Positions 41,936-49,236 of a stretch of 60,773 nucleotides of DNA are shown here, one piece after another; the first letter of the stretch is position 1, and every line of letters begins with the position of its first letter. Source of the stretch: Solibaculum_A intestinale (lineage in GTDB: Bacteria > Bacillota > Clostridia > Oscillospirales > Acutalibacteraceae); the NCBI RefSeq assembly GCF_040096205.1, contig NZ_JBBMFD010000016.1:1-60773 (forward strand). Reading direction: 5' to 3'. A program made the position numbers and the translations under genes. The notes under the pieces were generated by a model. The model saw only the letters and a program-made list of their open reading frames with translations, had not been told where the DNA came from and searched no databases.

Positions 41936-41972
41936 GAAAAACCGCCGCTATGGTTTTATCCATACACGGCGG
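41936..41972 (-). terminator. terminator of the MarR-controlled operon
   Basis: Arms CCGCCGCTATGG (41942-41953) and CCATACACGGCGG (41960-41972) pair with a small bulge. On the minus strand they are followed by TTTTTCTT (41934-41941). A second repeat, AACAACGA/TCGTTGTT (41897-41904, 41926-41933), may end the plus-strand relaxase transcript. Confidence 0.7.
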
Positions 41973-41986
41973 CATACATAGATTGG

Positions 41987-42157
41987 TTAGTATTCCTGCC
42001 TTTGAATGACGGTTATCTGTAAATCCTTTGCATTGATGAGCGTTTCCTGCCTGCATTTCGGGCAGTAGAGAGGAAAGTTTTTCAATACGGTATCTTCCCG
42101 CAGTCTGTCACGGGTTTTGTTGCCGCAGACAGGGCATAATATCCATTCGGTTTTCAT
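41987..42157 (-). CDS. cysteine-rich KTR-type small protein
   Basis: A 56-residue protein with two Cys pairs, LCPVCGNKTRDRLRED and LYCPKCRQETLIN, forming a likely zinc ribbon. KTRDR matches the cysteine-rich KTR proteins frequent on clostridial and streptococcal mobile elements; their role is unknown. ATG 42157 follows AAGGAG. It is the last gene of the cargo operon, 11 bases after mutM. Confidence 0.8.
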   Translation of the reverse strand: MKTEWILCPVCGNKTRDRLREDTVLKNFPLYCPKCRQETLINAKDLQITVIQRQEY

Positions 42158-42168
42158 TTCCAATCTCC

Positions 42169-42993
42169 TTACTTCTGACAATTCGGACAATATACGCTGC
42201 TCCTGCCGCTGATTACAACACGGACAAGTGTTTCGCCACAGTTTGGGCAAGACTCGCCAGCGTGACCGTACACCTGCAAAAAGGGCGTGTTGCGATAGTC
42301 CTGCCCTTTCGTTTGAAGGTAATCCTCCTGCTCAATATGATTTTTCTCGATAAAGTAGGATAGACATTCGGGAATCATCTCGGCAAGTCGTTCCCATTCT
42401 GTCTCTGTTAAGCTGTCTGCGGAACGAGCAGGACAAATTTTTGCCAGAAACAGGATCTCATCGGAATAGATATTGCCGATTCCCGCAATCACGCTTTGGT
42501 CAAGCAGACACTCTTTGATTTTCTTTTTTCGCTTTCCAAATTTGCTTTTCAGATATTCAACGTTACACTCACGAGACAGTGGTTCAAGCCCCAATTTTTC
42601 GATTCCGCTGTATGTATCTTTTTCGCCCTTTCGTATCAGCCAAAAACGCCCGAAACGGCGGATATCGGAAAATTGCAGTTCCTTTTCGCAGCTTAGATGA
42701 AAAATGATATGCGTGTGCTTTTCCATTGGATAGTCAGACGGTGTAACAAGCAAGCAGCCTGTCATCCGCAAATGCAGGATGATCCTGCTTTCATTTTTCA
42801 AATGAAGTATTAAAAACTTTCCCTTGCGTGTCATGGCGGATATTTCCTGCCCCGTAACGGCTCTGAGAAATTTATCAGCGTTCGGCTGTGCAATAACTTC
42901 CGAGCGATTGACAGTAATTTTTTTGATAACAAGCCCTTTTATCTGCGGTTCAATTACATTTTTTATCGTTTCTATTTCAGGTAGTTCAGGCAT
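42169..42993 (-). CDS. mutM: formamidopyrimidine-DNA glycosylase
   Basis: MutM/Fpg removes 8-oxoguanine and related oxidised purines. The 274-residue protein starts MPELPEIETI (catalytic P2, E3), has the conserved Lys in TRKGKFLIL, the helix-two-turn-helix GIGNIYSDEILF, and a C-terminal zinc finger with CPNCGETL and YCPNCQK. All key parts are present. It overlaps the upstream radical SAM gene by eight bases, so the two are coupled. A mutM on a mobile element, in a MarR operon, is unusual; chromosomal copies normally sit near polA. Confidence 0.93.
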   Translation of the reverse strand: MPELPEIETIKNVIEPQIKGLVIKKITVNRSEVIAQPNADKFLRAVTGQEISAMTRKGKFLILHLKNESRIILHLRMTGCLLVTPSDYPMEKHTHIIFHLSCEKELQFSDIRRFGRFWLIRKGEKDTYSGIEKLGLEPLSRECNVEYLKSKFGKRKKKIKECLLDQSVIAGIGNIYSDEILFLAKICPARSADSLTETEWERLAEMIPECLSYFIEKNHIEQEDYLQTKGQDYRNTPFLQVYGHAGESCPNCGETLVRVVISGRSSVYCPNCQK

Positions 42994-43885
42994 TATTGTC
43001 ACCGCCTTTTCTTGCTGATCTTTTGATTTCGCTGTGATAGAAATAATTAACAATCACAGGCGGAGCGTCAATAGAACAGCTCATACTGTCATCATTCGTA
43101 ACATAGTCAAAACCGATTTCGGCAGCATATTCTTTTAGTTCTGCGTCGAGAATTTCCCAATAACTGCGATTACCTCGATTATAAATATCCTGATACAGTG
43201 GCAGCAAAGCAGGATATTTCTCTTTGATATAATTCATAATGACCGCTTTATAGCTGCCACGCAGATTTAGATTTTCAAGCCATATCAAATTGTATTGTTT
43301 CTTCGCCCGTTCAATTATCGCCTTGACATCGGTAATGCCGGGAAAAATCGGGGAGATAAAACAGGCAGTGCGAACGCCTGCGTCATGAAAAAATTTCATT
43401 GCAGCAAGCCGCCGTTCGATAGAAACAGCCTTGTCCATATCGTCCTTGAACGTTTCGTCAAGGGTGTTTATGCTTATGCCGACTCTTGCATTCGGCAAAG
43501 ATTTTATAAGTTCTATATCCCTTAAAACAAGGTCAGATTTCGTTTGAATGGTAATTTTTGCTTTGCTTCCCTGCAGCTGCTCCAAAAGTGCACGGGTACG
43601 CATATAGATTTCTTCCTGAGGGTTATAGGGGTCGGTTACAGAGCCGACAAAAAATTCTTTGCTGTCGTATTTCTGTGGATTTTTTATCTCATCCCAATAT
43701 TTTACGTCTAAGAATCTTCCCCAATCTTCGGTATGTCCCGTAAATCGTTTCATAAAACTCGCATAACAATACTTGCAAGCGTGCGTACACCCAATGTAGG
43801 GATTTACCGAATAATCGCTGATAGGTAAATTGGATTTAGTGAGAATAGTCTTGGTACCCACTTTATTTATGATAATATCGTCCAT
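42986..43885 (-). CDS. SPL-family radical SAM protein
   Basis: A 299-residue radical SAM enzyme with the cluster motif CTHACKYCYA near residue 33, FVGSVTDPYNPQEE, ITIQTKSDLVLRDIELI and GVRTACFISPIFPGITD. It belongs to the spore photoproduct lyase-like group (PF04055 within the SPL family), most members of which have no proven substrate; true SPL repairs thymine photoproducts in spores. The C-terminal cysteine of bona fide SPL may correspond to the one in DDSMSCSIDAPP, but this is uncertain. Coupled to mutM, it suggests DNA repair as a theme. Confidence 0.85.
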   Translation of the reverse strand: MDDIIINKVGTKTILTKSNLPISDYSVNPYIGCTHACKYCYASFMKRFTGHTEDWGRFLDVKYWDEIKNPQKYDSKEFFVGSVTDPYNPQEEIYMRTRALLEQLQGSKAKITIQTKSDLVLRDIELIKSLPNARVGISINTLDETFKDDMDKAVSIERRLAAMKFFHDAGVRTACFISPIFPGITDVKAIIERAKKQYNLIWLENLNLRGSYKAVIMNYIKEKYPALLPLYQDIYNRGNRSYWEILDAELKEYAAEIGFDYVTNDDSMSCSIDAPPVIVNYFYHSEIKRSARKGGDNNA

Positions 43886-43895
43886 AGCAGCTCCT

Positions 43896-44357
43896 TTATA
43901 TTTCCAATTTCATATAGCCTTTCATATCCGAAAAGCTTAAAGACGAATAAAGTGAGCGAGCTTTATCGGAAGTTTCCAAATATATTTTGGTGATTTCTTT
44001 TTGCTTTGCTTGCTCTATTAGCCAATTTACAACTGCTTTCGCCACGCCCTGTTTACGGAACATAGGATGGGTATAGATATTCATAAGATAGGCACACAAA
44101 CCGTTTTTATTATCGGGCGAAGGCATTTCTCGGTAAATACATATACCGCCGCAACCTACGATTTCTCCGTCAATGCAAGCAAAACAGGCAATGTGCTCTC
44201 CGTTTGGTATGGCATTCAAATAGTATGCATGGTTGTTTGCTCTGAGTTCGGACATATCCAAATTTTCTTCGATAGAAAACACATCGTGTAAAACTTCCAT
44301 ACGCCAAGACATAAGCGTATCTATATCCTCTATTGTTGCTTTTTTAATTTCTATCAT
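43896..44357 (-). CDS. GNAT N-acetyltransferase
   Basis: A 153-residue GNAT protein. The acetyl-CoA loop is MFRKQGVAKAVVNWLIEQA, after the strand ...LMNIYTHP; the N-terminal part (MIEIKKATIEDIDTL) and the C-terminal SLYSSLSFSDMKGYM are typical. The acceptor is unknown. It overlaps the adenylation-domain gene by four bases (ATGA), which points to a shared task, for example modifying the product of the adenylating enzyme or giving resistance to it. Confidence 0.88.
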   Translation of the reverse strand: MIEIKKATIEDIDTLMSWRMEVLHDVFSIEENLDMSELRANNHAYYLNAIPNGEHIACFACIDGEIVGCGGICIYREMPSPDNKNGLCAYLMNIYTHPMFRKQGVAKAVVNWLIEQAKQKEITKIYLETSDKARSLYSSLSFSDMKGYMKLEI

Positions 44358-45832
44358 AGCGCACCTGCTTTCATAACGACGGGTAATTTTGCTGTATCGG
44401 GTTTGCCGTTACTGTTAAGCGGAATGCTCGGCATTTTAATCATAAATTCTGGTATCATAAATGCTGTTAAATGTTCGGCAAGTTCTTTGCGTATTTGCGA
44501 TACTTTAACATTGTTATCTGACGGAACGATATACGCCGTCATAAAGCTGAGTCCGTCTTCGTCGATAAACGCACGGACTACCGCTTGTTCAACGCCGTTG
44601 CATTGGTAGAGTCGTGCTTCTACTTCGGCAACTTCAACACGCTTTCCGAGTATCATAATTTGATTGTCTTTTCTATGTAAAAAAGCAATATTTCCGTCGG
44701 GCAGAATATATCCCAAATCGCCGCTGCGGTAATATCTTTCGCCGCTATCCGTCGTTGCAAACGCTTTATTTTCTTCGGCGTGATCGCCTATATAGCCGAG
44801 CGATACACCATTACCGTAAATACAGATTTCGCCTGTTTCGCCGTGCGGTAATTCTTTTCCGTATTTATCTAAAATTTTAATACGGGTATTTTTTACCGCC
44901 GTTCCGATAGGGTATGTTCCGTCGGACAATACGCTATCAGCCGTGCAACGGAAGTAGGAGGCACACACCGTCGTTTCTGACGGTCCGTAGGTATTATAAA
45001 TTTCCGCTTTTCCCAAAAGATTGCTTATGTATGCGCTACGCAAAACGTCGCCGCCGCTTATGAGTAAGCGCAAGCAAGACGGTATTTCGGGTAAGTGGTT
45101 CATTTCCGCTAAAAGGTACGGAAAGCCGCTCAACATTGTTATCTTATGTTTTTCCACAAATGCCATAAGCGAACGGATGCCCTGTTTATCTTCGTCGGAC
45201 GGAATAGCCAGAGCTACACCGTTTAACAGGCTTGTAAATACTTCTTCAACGAAAATATCGAACGAGCATACCGAGTATTGCAGCATTATGTCTTTTTCCG
45301 TAGGGCAGAATTCGTTTGTAAACGCTTCCACATAGTGGCAGACGTTCCCGTTTGTAACACAAACGCCTTTCGGTTTGCCTGTCGTTCCCGAAGTATAAAG
45401 AACATAAGCGGGCGAATTTTCCTTTGCCGTATTTACCGTTTTTACCGTAGGCGTTTCAAGTCCGCAGATAGAGCAATCGAAAATGTTTGTATCGAATCCT
45501 TTTAATTTATGATCAAACGCTTTTTCTGTCAAAATAAAATCTACGTTTGCTTCTTTCATCATATATTGTATTCTGCCCGTTGGGAAGTTCGGCTCGGCGG
45601 GAATATATCTTGCGCCGCATTTGAGTACAGCCAATATCGCCGCTATCATTTCTGCACAGTGACTCATAACGATTCCGATGCTCGTTATCTTTTCGGGAAA
45701 ACTTCCCGCAATTAAATCGACTAATTCGGAAAGTTGTCCGAAAGTCAATGTTCTGTCGTTTTCGATAATCGCTGTTTTGTTTGTATATTTTGCTACAGCG
45801 TTTTCAAACATAGCATAAATAGTTTTTTCCAT
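44354..45832 (-). CDS. free-standing amino acid adenylation domain
   Basis: A 492-residue AMP-forming enzyme of the NRPS adenylation type. Core motifs: A3 TSGTTGKPKG (147-156), A4 SFDIFVEEVF with the Asp that binds an amino group (about D192), A5 NTYGPSETT (280-288), A7 YRSGDLGY, and A10 NSNGKPD with the catalytic Lys (about K477). It ends after the small subdomain; no carrier, condensation or thioesterase domain is attached, and none is seen nearby. DltA is a possible relative but no dltBCD genes are here. It probably activates an amino acid for transfer to an unlinked carrier or directly to a small acceptor. Confidence 0.88.
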   Translation of the reverse strand: MEKTIYAMFENAVAKYTNKTAIIENDRTLTFGQLSELVDLIAGSFPEKITSIGIVMSHCAEMIAAILAVLKCGARYIPAEPNFPTGRIQYMMKEANVDFILTEKAFDHKLKGFDTNIFDCSICGLETPTVKTVNTAKENSPAYVLYTSGTTGKPKGVCVTNGNVCHYVEAFTNEFCPTEKDIMLQYSVCSFDIFVEEVFTSLLNGVALAIPSDEDKQGIRSLMAFVEKHKITMLSGFPYLLAEMNHLPEIPSCLRLLISGGDVLRSAYISNLLGKAEIYNTYGPSETTVCASYFRCTADSVLSDGTYPIGTAVKNTRIKILDKYGKELPHGETGEICIYGNGVSLGYIGDHAEENKAFATTDSGERYYRSGDLGYILPDGNIAFLHRKDNQIMILGKRVEVAEVEARLYQCNGVEQAVVRAFIDEDGLSFMTAYIVPSDNNVKVSQIRKELAEHLTAFMIPEFMIKMPSIPLNSNGKPDTAKLPVVMKAGAL

Positions 45833-45845
45833 AAATAGTCTCCTG

Positions 45846-46535
45846 TTAATTTTCCAATATCCATTTGATACCTTTTGCCGAACGTAAAGCGCAATCTTTG
45901 AAGTGATTGCCTTCGTTCAGTTCAAAAACGGTGTGGATATTCTTTTGAGCGTAGTAACACTCGATTTGCTCGGTGTTTTCCTGCACGGTTTTCAAGTACG
46001 GATTTCTTGTTTTGCTTTCCTTGTTTCCAAGTGAAAAATAAATATAATCGGGCATTCGTTTTAATTCGTGATTAAAAATGTATTCTTTAAAATCAGGATA
46101 CCACAGCGAACCCGACATACTTGCCGCACGAGAGAATATATCCGTTTTGTAGAGCGAATATATCGCAAACAGCCCTGCAAGAGAATAGCCTGTTATTGCT
46201 CGCCATTCGGGTTTTCCTTGTATATGCTCTTCTGACGCAGGAATAATTTTCTCTGTAAGAATACGCAAATATTCATCCGCTTCGCCCGAACACGGCGTAT
46301 CGTTTGGGGATATAGGCGGTATTGCATACGGCGTCATATCGCCATCCCAATTCAAATTGCCGATTACGACGAGTGAAAAATCTTTGTCTGTTATTTCCTT
46401 TAATGCACGATAAACGGATCTGCCGCTTTTATCGTAATTATTGAAATATATTACAGGCTTATCTTGTTCTGTGCATGCATAGATTTCAACGGTGCGGTTT
46501 TCGATATTAAATATTTTAGCCGTTATCATTTCCAT
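45846..46535 (-). CDS. alpha/beta-hydrolase of the enterochelin-esterase type
   Basis: A 229-residue serine hydrolase. The nucleophile elbow is GYSLAG (S118), the catalytic His is in NEGNHF (H211), and an acid lies between them. The fold and WYPDFKEYIF region resemble the Fes/IroE/BesA-like esterases, which open trilactone siderophores, and also esterase D-like proteins. No signal peptide. It overlaps the nitroreductase gene by ten bases and precedes the adenylation gene by 13. Confidence 0.8.
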   Translation of the reverse strand: MEMITAKIFNIENRTVEIYACTEQDKPVIYFNNYDKSGRSVYRALKEITDKDFSLVVIGNLNWDGDMTPYAIPPISPNDTPCSGEADEYLRILTEKIIPASEEHIQGKPEWRAITGYSLAGLFAIYSLYKTDIFSRAASMSGSLWYPDFKEYIFNHELKRMPDYIYFSLGNKESKTRNPYLKTVQENTEQIECYYAQKNIHTVFELNEGNHFKDCALRSAKGIKWILEN

Positions 46536-47152
46536 CTTCCAAAGCGTATTTGCTTGTCTATGTCGGGATTATATTGCTCTAATTGCACTTCATCGGGATT
46601 TGCATAACCAATACCTATAAACACAGGTATCATATAGGTCGGTGGCACTTTAAGCCTTTTCTTCACCGTGTCGTGTTCCTCGTTCAGCGGTATGCGCATG
46701 GAGCAGGACAACCCCTCTGCCGTAGCCGCCAAAAAGATATTTTCTATGACACACCATATGGTAGCAAAAGGATTTAGCTTTGAAACATATTCGCCGTTCA
46801 GCTGCTTGGATTTAAACACGGGGATTATTACATAAGGGGCATCCTTGAGCATTGTAAACTGTTTCGGCATAGCGTAGCCGTACATTTTCTGCCCTAAAGT
46901 TATGGGATAGGGGCGGGGCATATTGAGGTATCGGTCGGCGTCGAATTTATCGGCGATTTTCTTCGCTTCGGGAAAGGCAAATTCCTTTTCCTCATCGGTT
47001 CTGAGGACGATATACTGCCAGTTGCGGTTATGATCCCAAGTGGGCGCTTTGTTGCCCGCCTCTAAAATTCTTTTGATAATCTCAAAATCAACTTTTGTAT
47101 CTAAAAATTCCCTTGTCGTTTTTCTTTTGTTGATTGCTTCATAAAGTTCCAT
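46526..47152 (-). CDS. nitroreductase-family flavoprotein
   Basis: A 208-residue FMN protein of the nitroreductase family: KRKTTREFLDTKVDFEIIKRIL split as KRKTTREFL (phosphate contact) and EIIKRILEAGNKAPTWDHN, then a mid-domain and AATAEGLSCSMRIPL. Such enzymes reduce nitroaromatics, quinones or enones with NAD(P)H, or act in biosynthesis. It begins three bases after the marR stop. Confidence 0.9.
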   Translation of the reverse strand: MELYEAINKRKTTREFLDTKVDFEIIKRILEAGNKAPTWDHNRNWQYIVLRTDEEKEFAFPEAKKIADKFDADRYLNMPRPYPITLGQKMYGYAMPKQFTMLKDAPYVIIPVFKSKQLNGEYVSKLNPFATIWCVIENIFLAATAEGLSCSMRIPLNEEHDTVKKRLKVPPTYMIPVFIGIGYANPDEVQLEQYNPDIDKQIRFGRWK

Positions 47153-47155
47153 AGT

Positions 47156-47644
47156 TCAATCCTCCGCTTCCCTGTTGATAAGCTCAGTGAGATTTTTTGT
47201 AAATGTTCGTGAGAGGTCTATCAGCTGTTTTTGCTCCTCTTGTGTAAACATAGACATTGCTGTATCTTCAGCCCATGTGATGTGGCGGACAACCTTTTCA
47301 CAGTAAACTTTGCCTGCTTCGGTTATCCGTACTATTTTCTCCCGCTTATTTCCTTTGCGTTCCTCAACCGTTACATATGCTTCGTTTAAAAGATTTTTAA
47401 TAATCAAATTGACTGTCTGTTTGGACTGAAAGGTGCGCTGACAAATTTCCATCTGTGTCACGCCGCCCTTGTCATAGAAATCGTCATAATATAAAACGTT
47501 AACTACTAACAGTGTTTTCATCAACATTCCGTGGCGTTTGGCATACGCATCATACAACGCAAACTGCTCATCCCGAAATTTGCAATATAGATATGCGTTT
47601 TTCTTGGTTTCCTTTGTTATATCAGCCACCTCCCTTAAAGTCAA
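47156..47644 (-). CDS. MarR-family regulator of the cargo operon
   Basis: A 162-residue (or slightly shorter) winged-helix protein: QMEICQRTFQSKQTVNLIIKN is the recognition region, then the wing VTVEERKGNKREKIVRITEAG. MarR proteins dissociate from DNA on binding phenolic or oxidant signals. The start is unsure: the only TTG (47644) lies upstream of AAGGGAGG, inside the operator; no ATG or GTG follows at proper spacing, and an ATA at the ninth codon does. It heads a nine-gene packed operon and probably represses it. Confidence 0.85.
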   Translation of the reverse strand: MTLREVADITKETKKNAYLYCKFRDEQFALYDAYAKRHGMLMKTLLVVNVLYYDDFYDKGGVTQMEICQRTFQSKQTVNLIIKNLLNEAYVTVEERKGNKREKIVRITEAGKVYCEKVVRHITWAEDTAMSMFTQEEQKQLIDLSRTFTKNLTELINREAED

Positions 47645-47704
47645 TTACCGTACAGTAAATTTATTGACTATTGTTAGTGTAGCAAGTTTTGTCCTGTTTG
47701 TCAA
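47639..47704 (-). promoter_or_regulatory. promoter and palindromic operator of the MarR operon
   Basis: Minus-strand TTGACA (47699-47704), 17 bases, TACACT (47676-47681). Directly downstream is a nested palindrome: AGTCAAT (47639-47645) with ATTGACT (47663-47669) outside, and TTAC/GTAA (47645-47648, 47655-47658) inside. A MarR dimer bound here would block elongation of its own operon. Confidence 0.72.
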
Positions 47705-47767
47705 GAGTATAAGTATTGACATTTCTTCAAAAACAGCGGCAAGGATTTTCCTTGCCGCCTTAAAACA

Positions 47768-48148
47768 CTAATTGAAAATCAATTCTGTATTGATAATTTC
47801 TCTTGCTCTGATTTGGATATTTCCCATTCTTTGTATCCATAACATTTGATTTTCAACCTTGAGCATTTCCGTTATACCTTCTTTTGCTGCCATCTGCTTT
47901 ATCAACCGAGAAAACATATCCTGCGCTTGCTCGTCAATATCGACAAGATAGCCGTTCAGCGTTCCGTTTGTTAGAAGCGTTGTATAAGTTACTCTCTTAT
48001 ATTCTTTGAGATACCGCAAATGCCTCTGCCCCCATAAGCCGATAGGCTTGTTTTCTTTTTCGGCTGGTAAAGTAAGGCAAGGAATATAGTAATCTCCCTG
48101 CAACTCATACCAAAGACCGTTGCTTTCATCATAAATATACTTGTCCAT
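47768..48148 (-). CDS. tnpV: TnpV-type transposon protein, copy 3
   Basis: A 126-residue TnpV protein: LWYELQGDYYIPCLTLP, GLWGQRHLRYLKEYKRVTY, then the helical end KEGITEMLKVENQMLW. ATG 48148 follows GGAGG. A perfect 14-bp palindrome, TTATAACGTTATAA (48164-48177), lies just upstream. The region 48178-48334 holds no gene; TTTTGCCCTTATAAGC at 48250-48266 resembles sequence at 37744-37760 near the other end. Confidence 0.85.
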   Translation of the reverse strand: MDKYIYDESNGLWYELQGDYYIPCLTLPAEKENKPIGLWGQRHLRYLKEYKRVTYTTLLTNGTLNGYLVDIDEQAQDMFSRLIKQMAAKEGITEMLKVENQMLWIQRMGNIQIRAREIINTELIFN

Positions 48149-48334
48149 TAAAAAAGTCCTCCGTTATAACGTTATAATATATTCGCACATATGTCACAGT
48201 TCTCCGATTGCCACACTCTGTTATATCTTGTTATGAGATTTTCTTGCCCTTAATTTTGCCCTTATAAGCAGTCAGGGAAAGAGTAAGCTTGTGTGAAATC
48301 ATATAAAGGGATAAGGTGAACACATTGCGATAAA

Positions 48335-48350
48335 TCCTTTATTTTCAAGG
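48335..48350 (+). repeat. candidate right attachment repeat of the integrase element
   Basis: TCCTTTATTTTCAAGG, one mismatch from the copy at 37686-37701, same orientation. The following TTTCTGGAGG would join the left flank after excision. 48351-48457 has no gene. Confidence 0.4.
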
Positions 48351-48457
48351 TTTCTGGAGGATTTTATTGAAGCCCTATGACGGACAATAACCACTTATAA
48401 AATTGTGGTTTTCAAATTCCGATTTAGATTTTCTGCAATATACCGCACCGATTGTCT

Positions 48458-48736
48458 TTACCACTTGTTTTCAAAACCTTCGTTACGGCACCTCATCATA
48501 TGTCTGGCTCCTCTTTTTAATCCTTTGAATTCCAACAGCTTGCATGGCGAAACTTCCAGCGCATCTGCCAAATCGAACAGAGTCATCATGGAAAATGCTG
48601 TTTTCAAATTCGGCGCTTCGATTTTACTCAAATGAGTGCGGCAGATAAACGCCTTTTCCGCCAATTCAAACTGGGTCATCCCCCGCAGCTTGCGGTAATA
48701 GGCAATGTTCAGCCCTACCTCAATCAACCGATCCAT
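48458..48736 (-). CDS. XRE-family regulator with GLKRGAR tail
   Basis: A 92-residue HTH protein: IAYYRKLRGMTQFELAEKA, then CRTHLSKIEAP and a hydrophobic helix. Its last 20 residues (FKGLKRGARHMMRCRNEGF) are basic and match the orphan frame next to leuD. ATG 48736 is nine bases after GGGGTG; ATG 48745 has no spacing. It marks the right edge of the island; whether it belongs to the island or to the chromosome is open. Confidence 0.8.
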   Translation of the reverse strand: MDRLIEVGLNIAYYRKLRGMTQFELAEKAFICRTHLSKIEAPNLKTAFSMMTLFDLADALEVSPCKLLEFKGLKRGARHMMRCRNEGFENKW

Positions 48737-48823
48737 CTTTGCCATCACCCCACGACTATTATAACAAGGCAGGCGGCAAACAAAAACAATCCACGTTTTT
48801 GCATATGCGTATGGATGGGCTGC

Positions 48824-49126
48824 TCATTCTCCTAACATACTCTTTACAAGAGACATAAGCAGCGTTCTCTGCTCGGCAGACAAACGGTATACCGTCTGTA
48901 CTACCTCATCATTTAAAAGGCTCTGCATCGAGAGGTCACTGAAGAAATCAACCACCGGCAACTCCAGCGCATGGCAAAGCAATTCTATGCTTTCGACGGT
49001 GGGATTTTTATTTCCCTTTTCAATTTCTCTGACAAAGCTTTGGGATAATCCCGCACGGTCAGCAAGGGCATTGACGGACAGCCCTTTTAAAAGACGCAAC
49101 GTTCTCAGGCGATTCGCAACATCCAT
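48824..49126 (-). CDS. XRE-family regulator
   Basis: A 100-residue HTH protein with LRTLRLLKGLSVNALADRAG, SQSFVREIEKGNKNPTVESIELLCHAL, and a short helical end. It is divergent from the SLOG gene, with 110 bases between, and may control it. ATG 49126 follows GGGAGGG. Promoter elements for both genes lie in the gap. Confidence 0.85.
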   Translation of the reverse strand: MDVANRLRTLRLLKGLSVNALADRAGLSQSFVREIEKGNKNPTVESIELLCHALELPVVDFFSDLSMQSLLNDEVVQTVYRLSAEQRTLLMSLVKSMLGE

Positions 49127-49188
49127 CAACGTCCCTCCCTTTGCTATAATAGTAAACGAATTTCAGTCAAAAGATTACAGTTATAGAA

Positions 49189-49217
49189 TTGACTATATAA
49201 CGCTATAGTGATATTAT
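49189..49217 (+). promoter_or_regulatory. promoter of the SLOG-family gene
   Basis: TTGACT (49189-49194), 17 bases, TATTAT (49212-49217). Transcription would start near 49224, which rules out an ATG at 49216 and favours 49237 as start codon. Confidence 0.6.
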
Positions 49218-49236
49218 GGGTATCGTGGTGATGTTT

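Larger units (their letters stand above)
37686..48350. mobile_element. tyrosine-integrase mobilizable element nested in the island
   Basis: Between the two near-identical 16-bp direct repeats lie int, an XRE regulator, xis, a MobA/MobL relaxase, the MarR-controlled cargo operon and a tnpV: a complete integrative mobilizable element layout of 10.7 kb. It appears to sit beside the tnpV end of the serine-recombinase element. The boundaries rest on the repeat alone. Confidence 0.45.
28530..48527. mobile_element. composite mobilizable island bounded by a 26-bp inverted repeat
   Basis: About 20 kb between leuD and the chromosomal genes right of 48527, visibly richer in A+T than its flanks. It carries a serine recombinase, a tyrosine integrase with excisionase, two unrelated relaxases with likely oriT regions, three TnpV-type genes (one fragmentary), a restriction-modification module and a MarR-controlled cargo operon. 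No conjugation (type IV secretion) genes are present, so it would move only with help. The edges are inferred from the repeat and from gene content, not from a proven attachment site. Confidence 0.6.

Noticed and set aside
43896..47152. The adenylation operon as a full NRPS or siderophore cluster
   Set aside because: There is no condensation, carrier or thioesterase domain, no transporter and no phosphopantetheinyl transferase; it cannot be called an NRPS cluster from this window.
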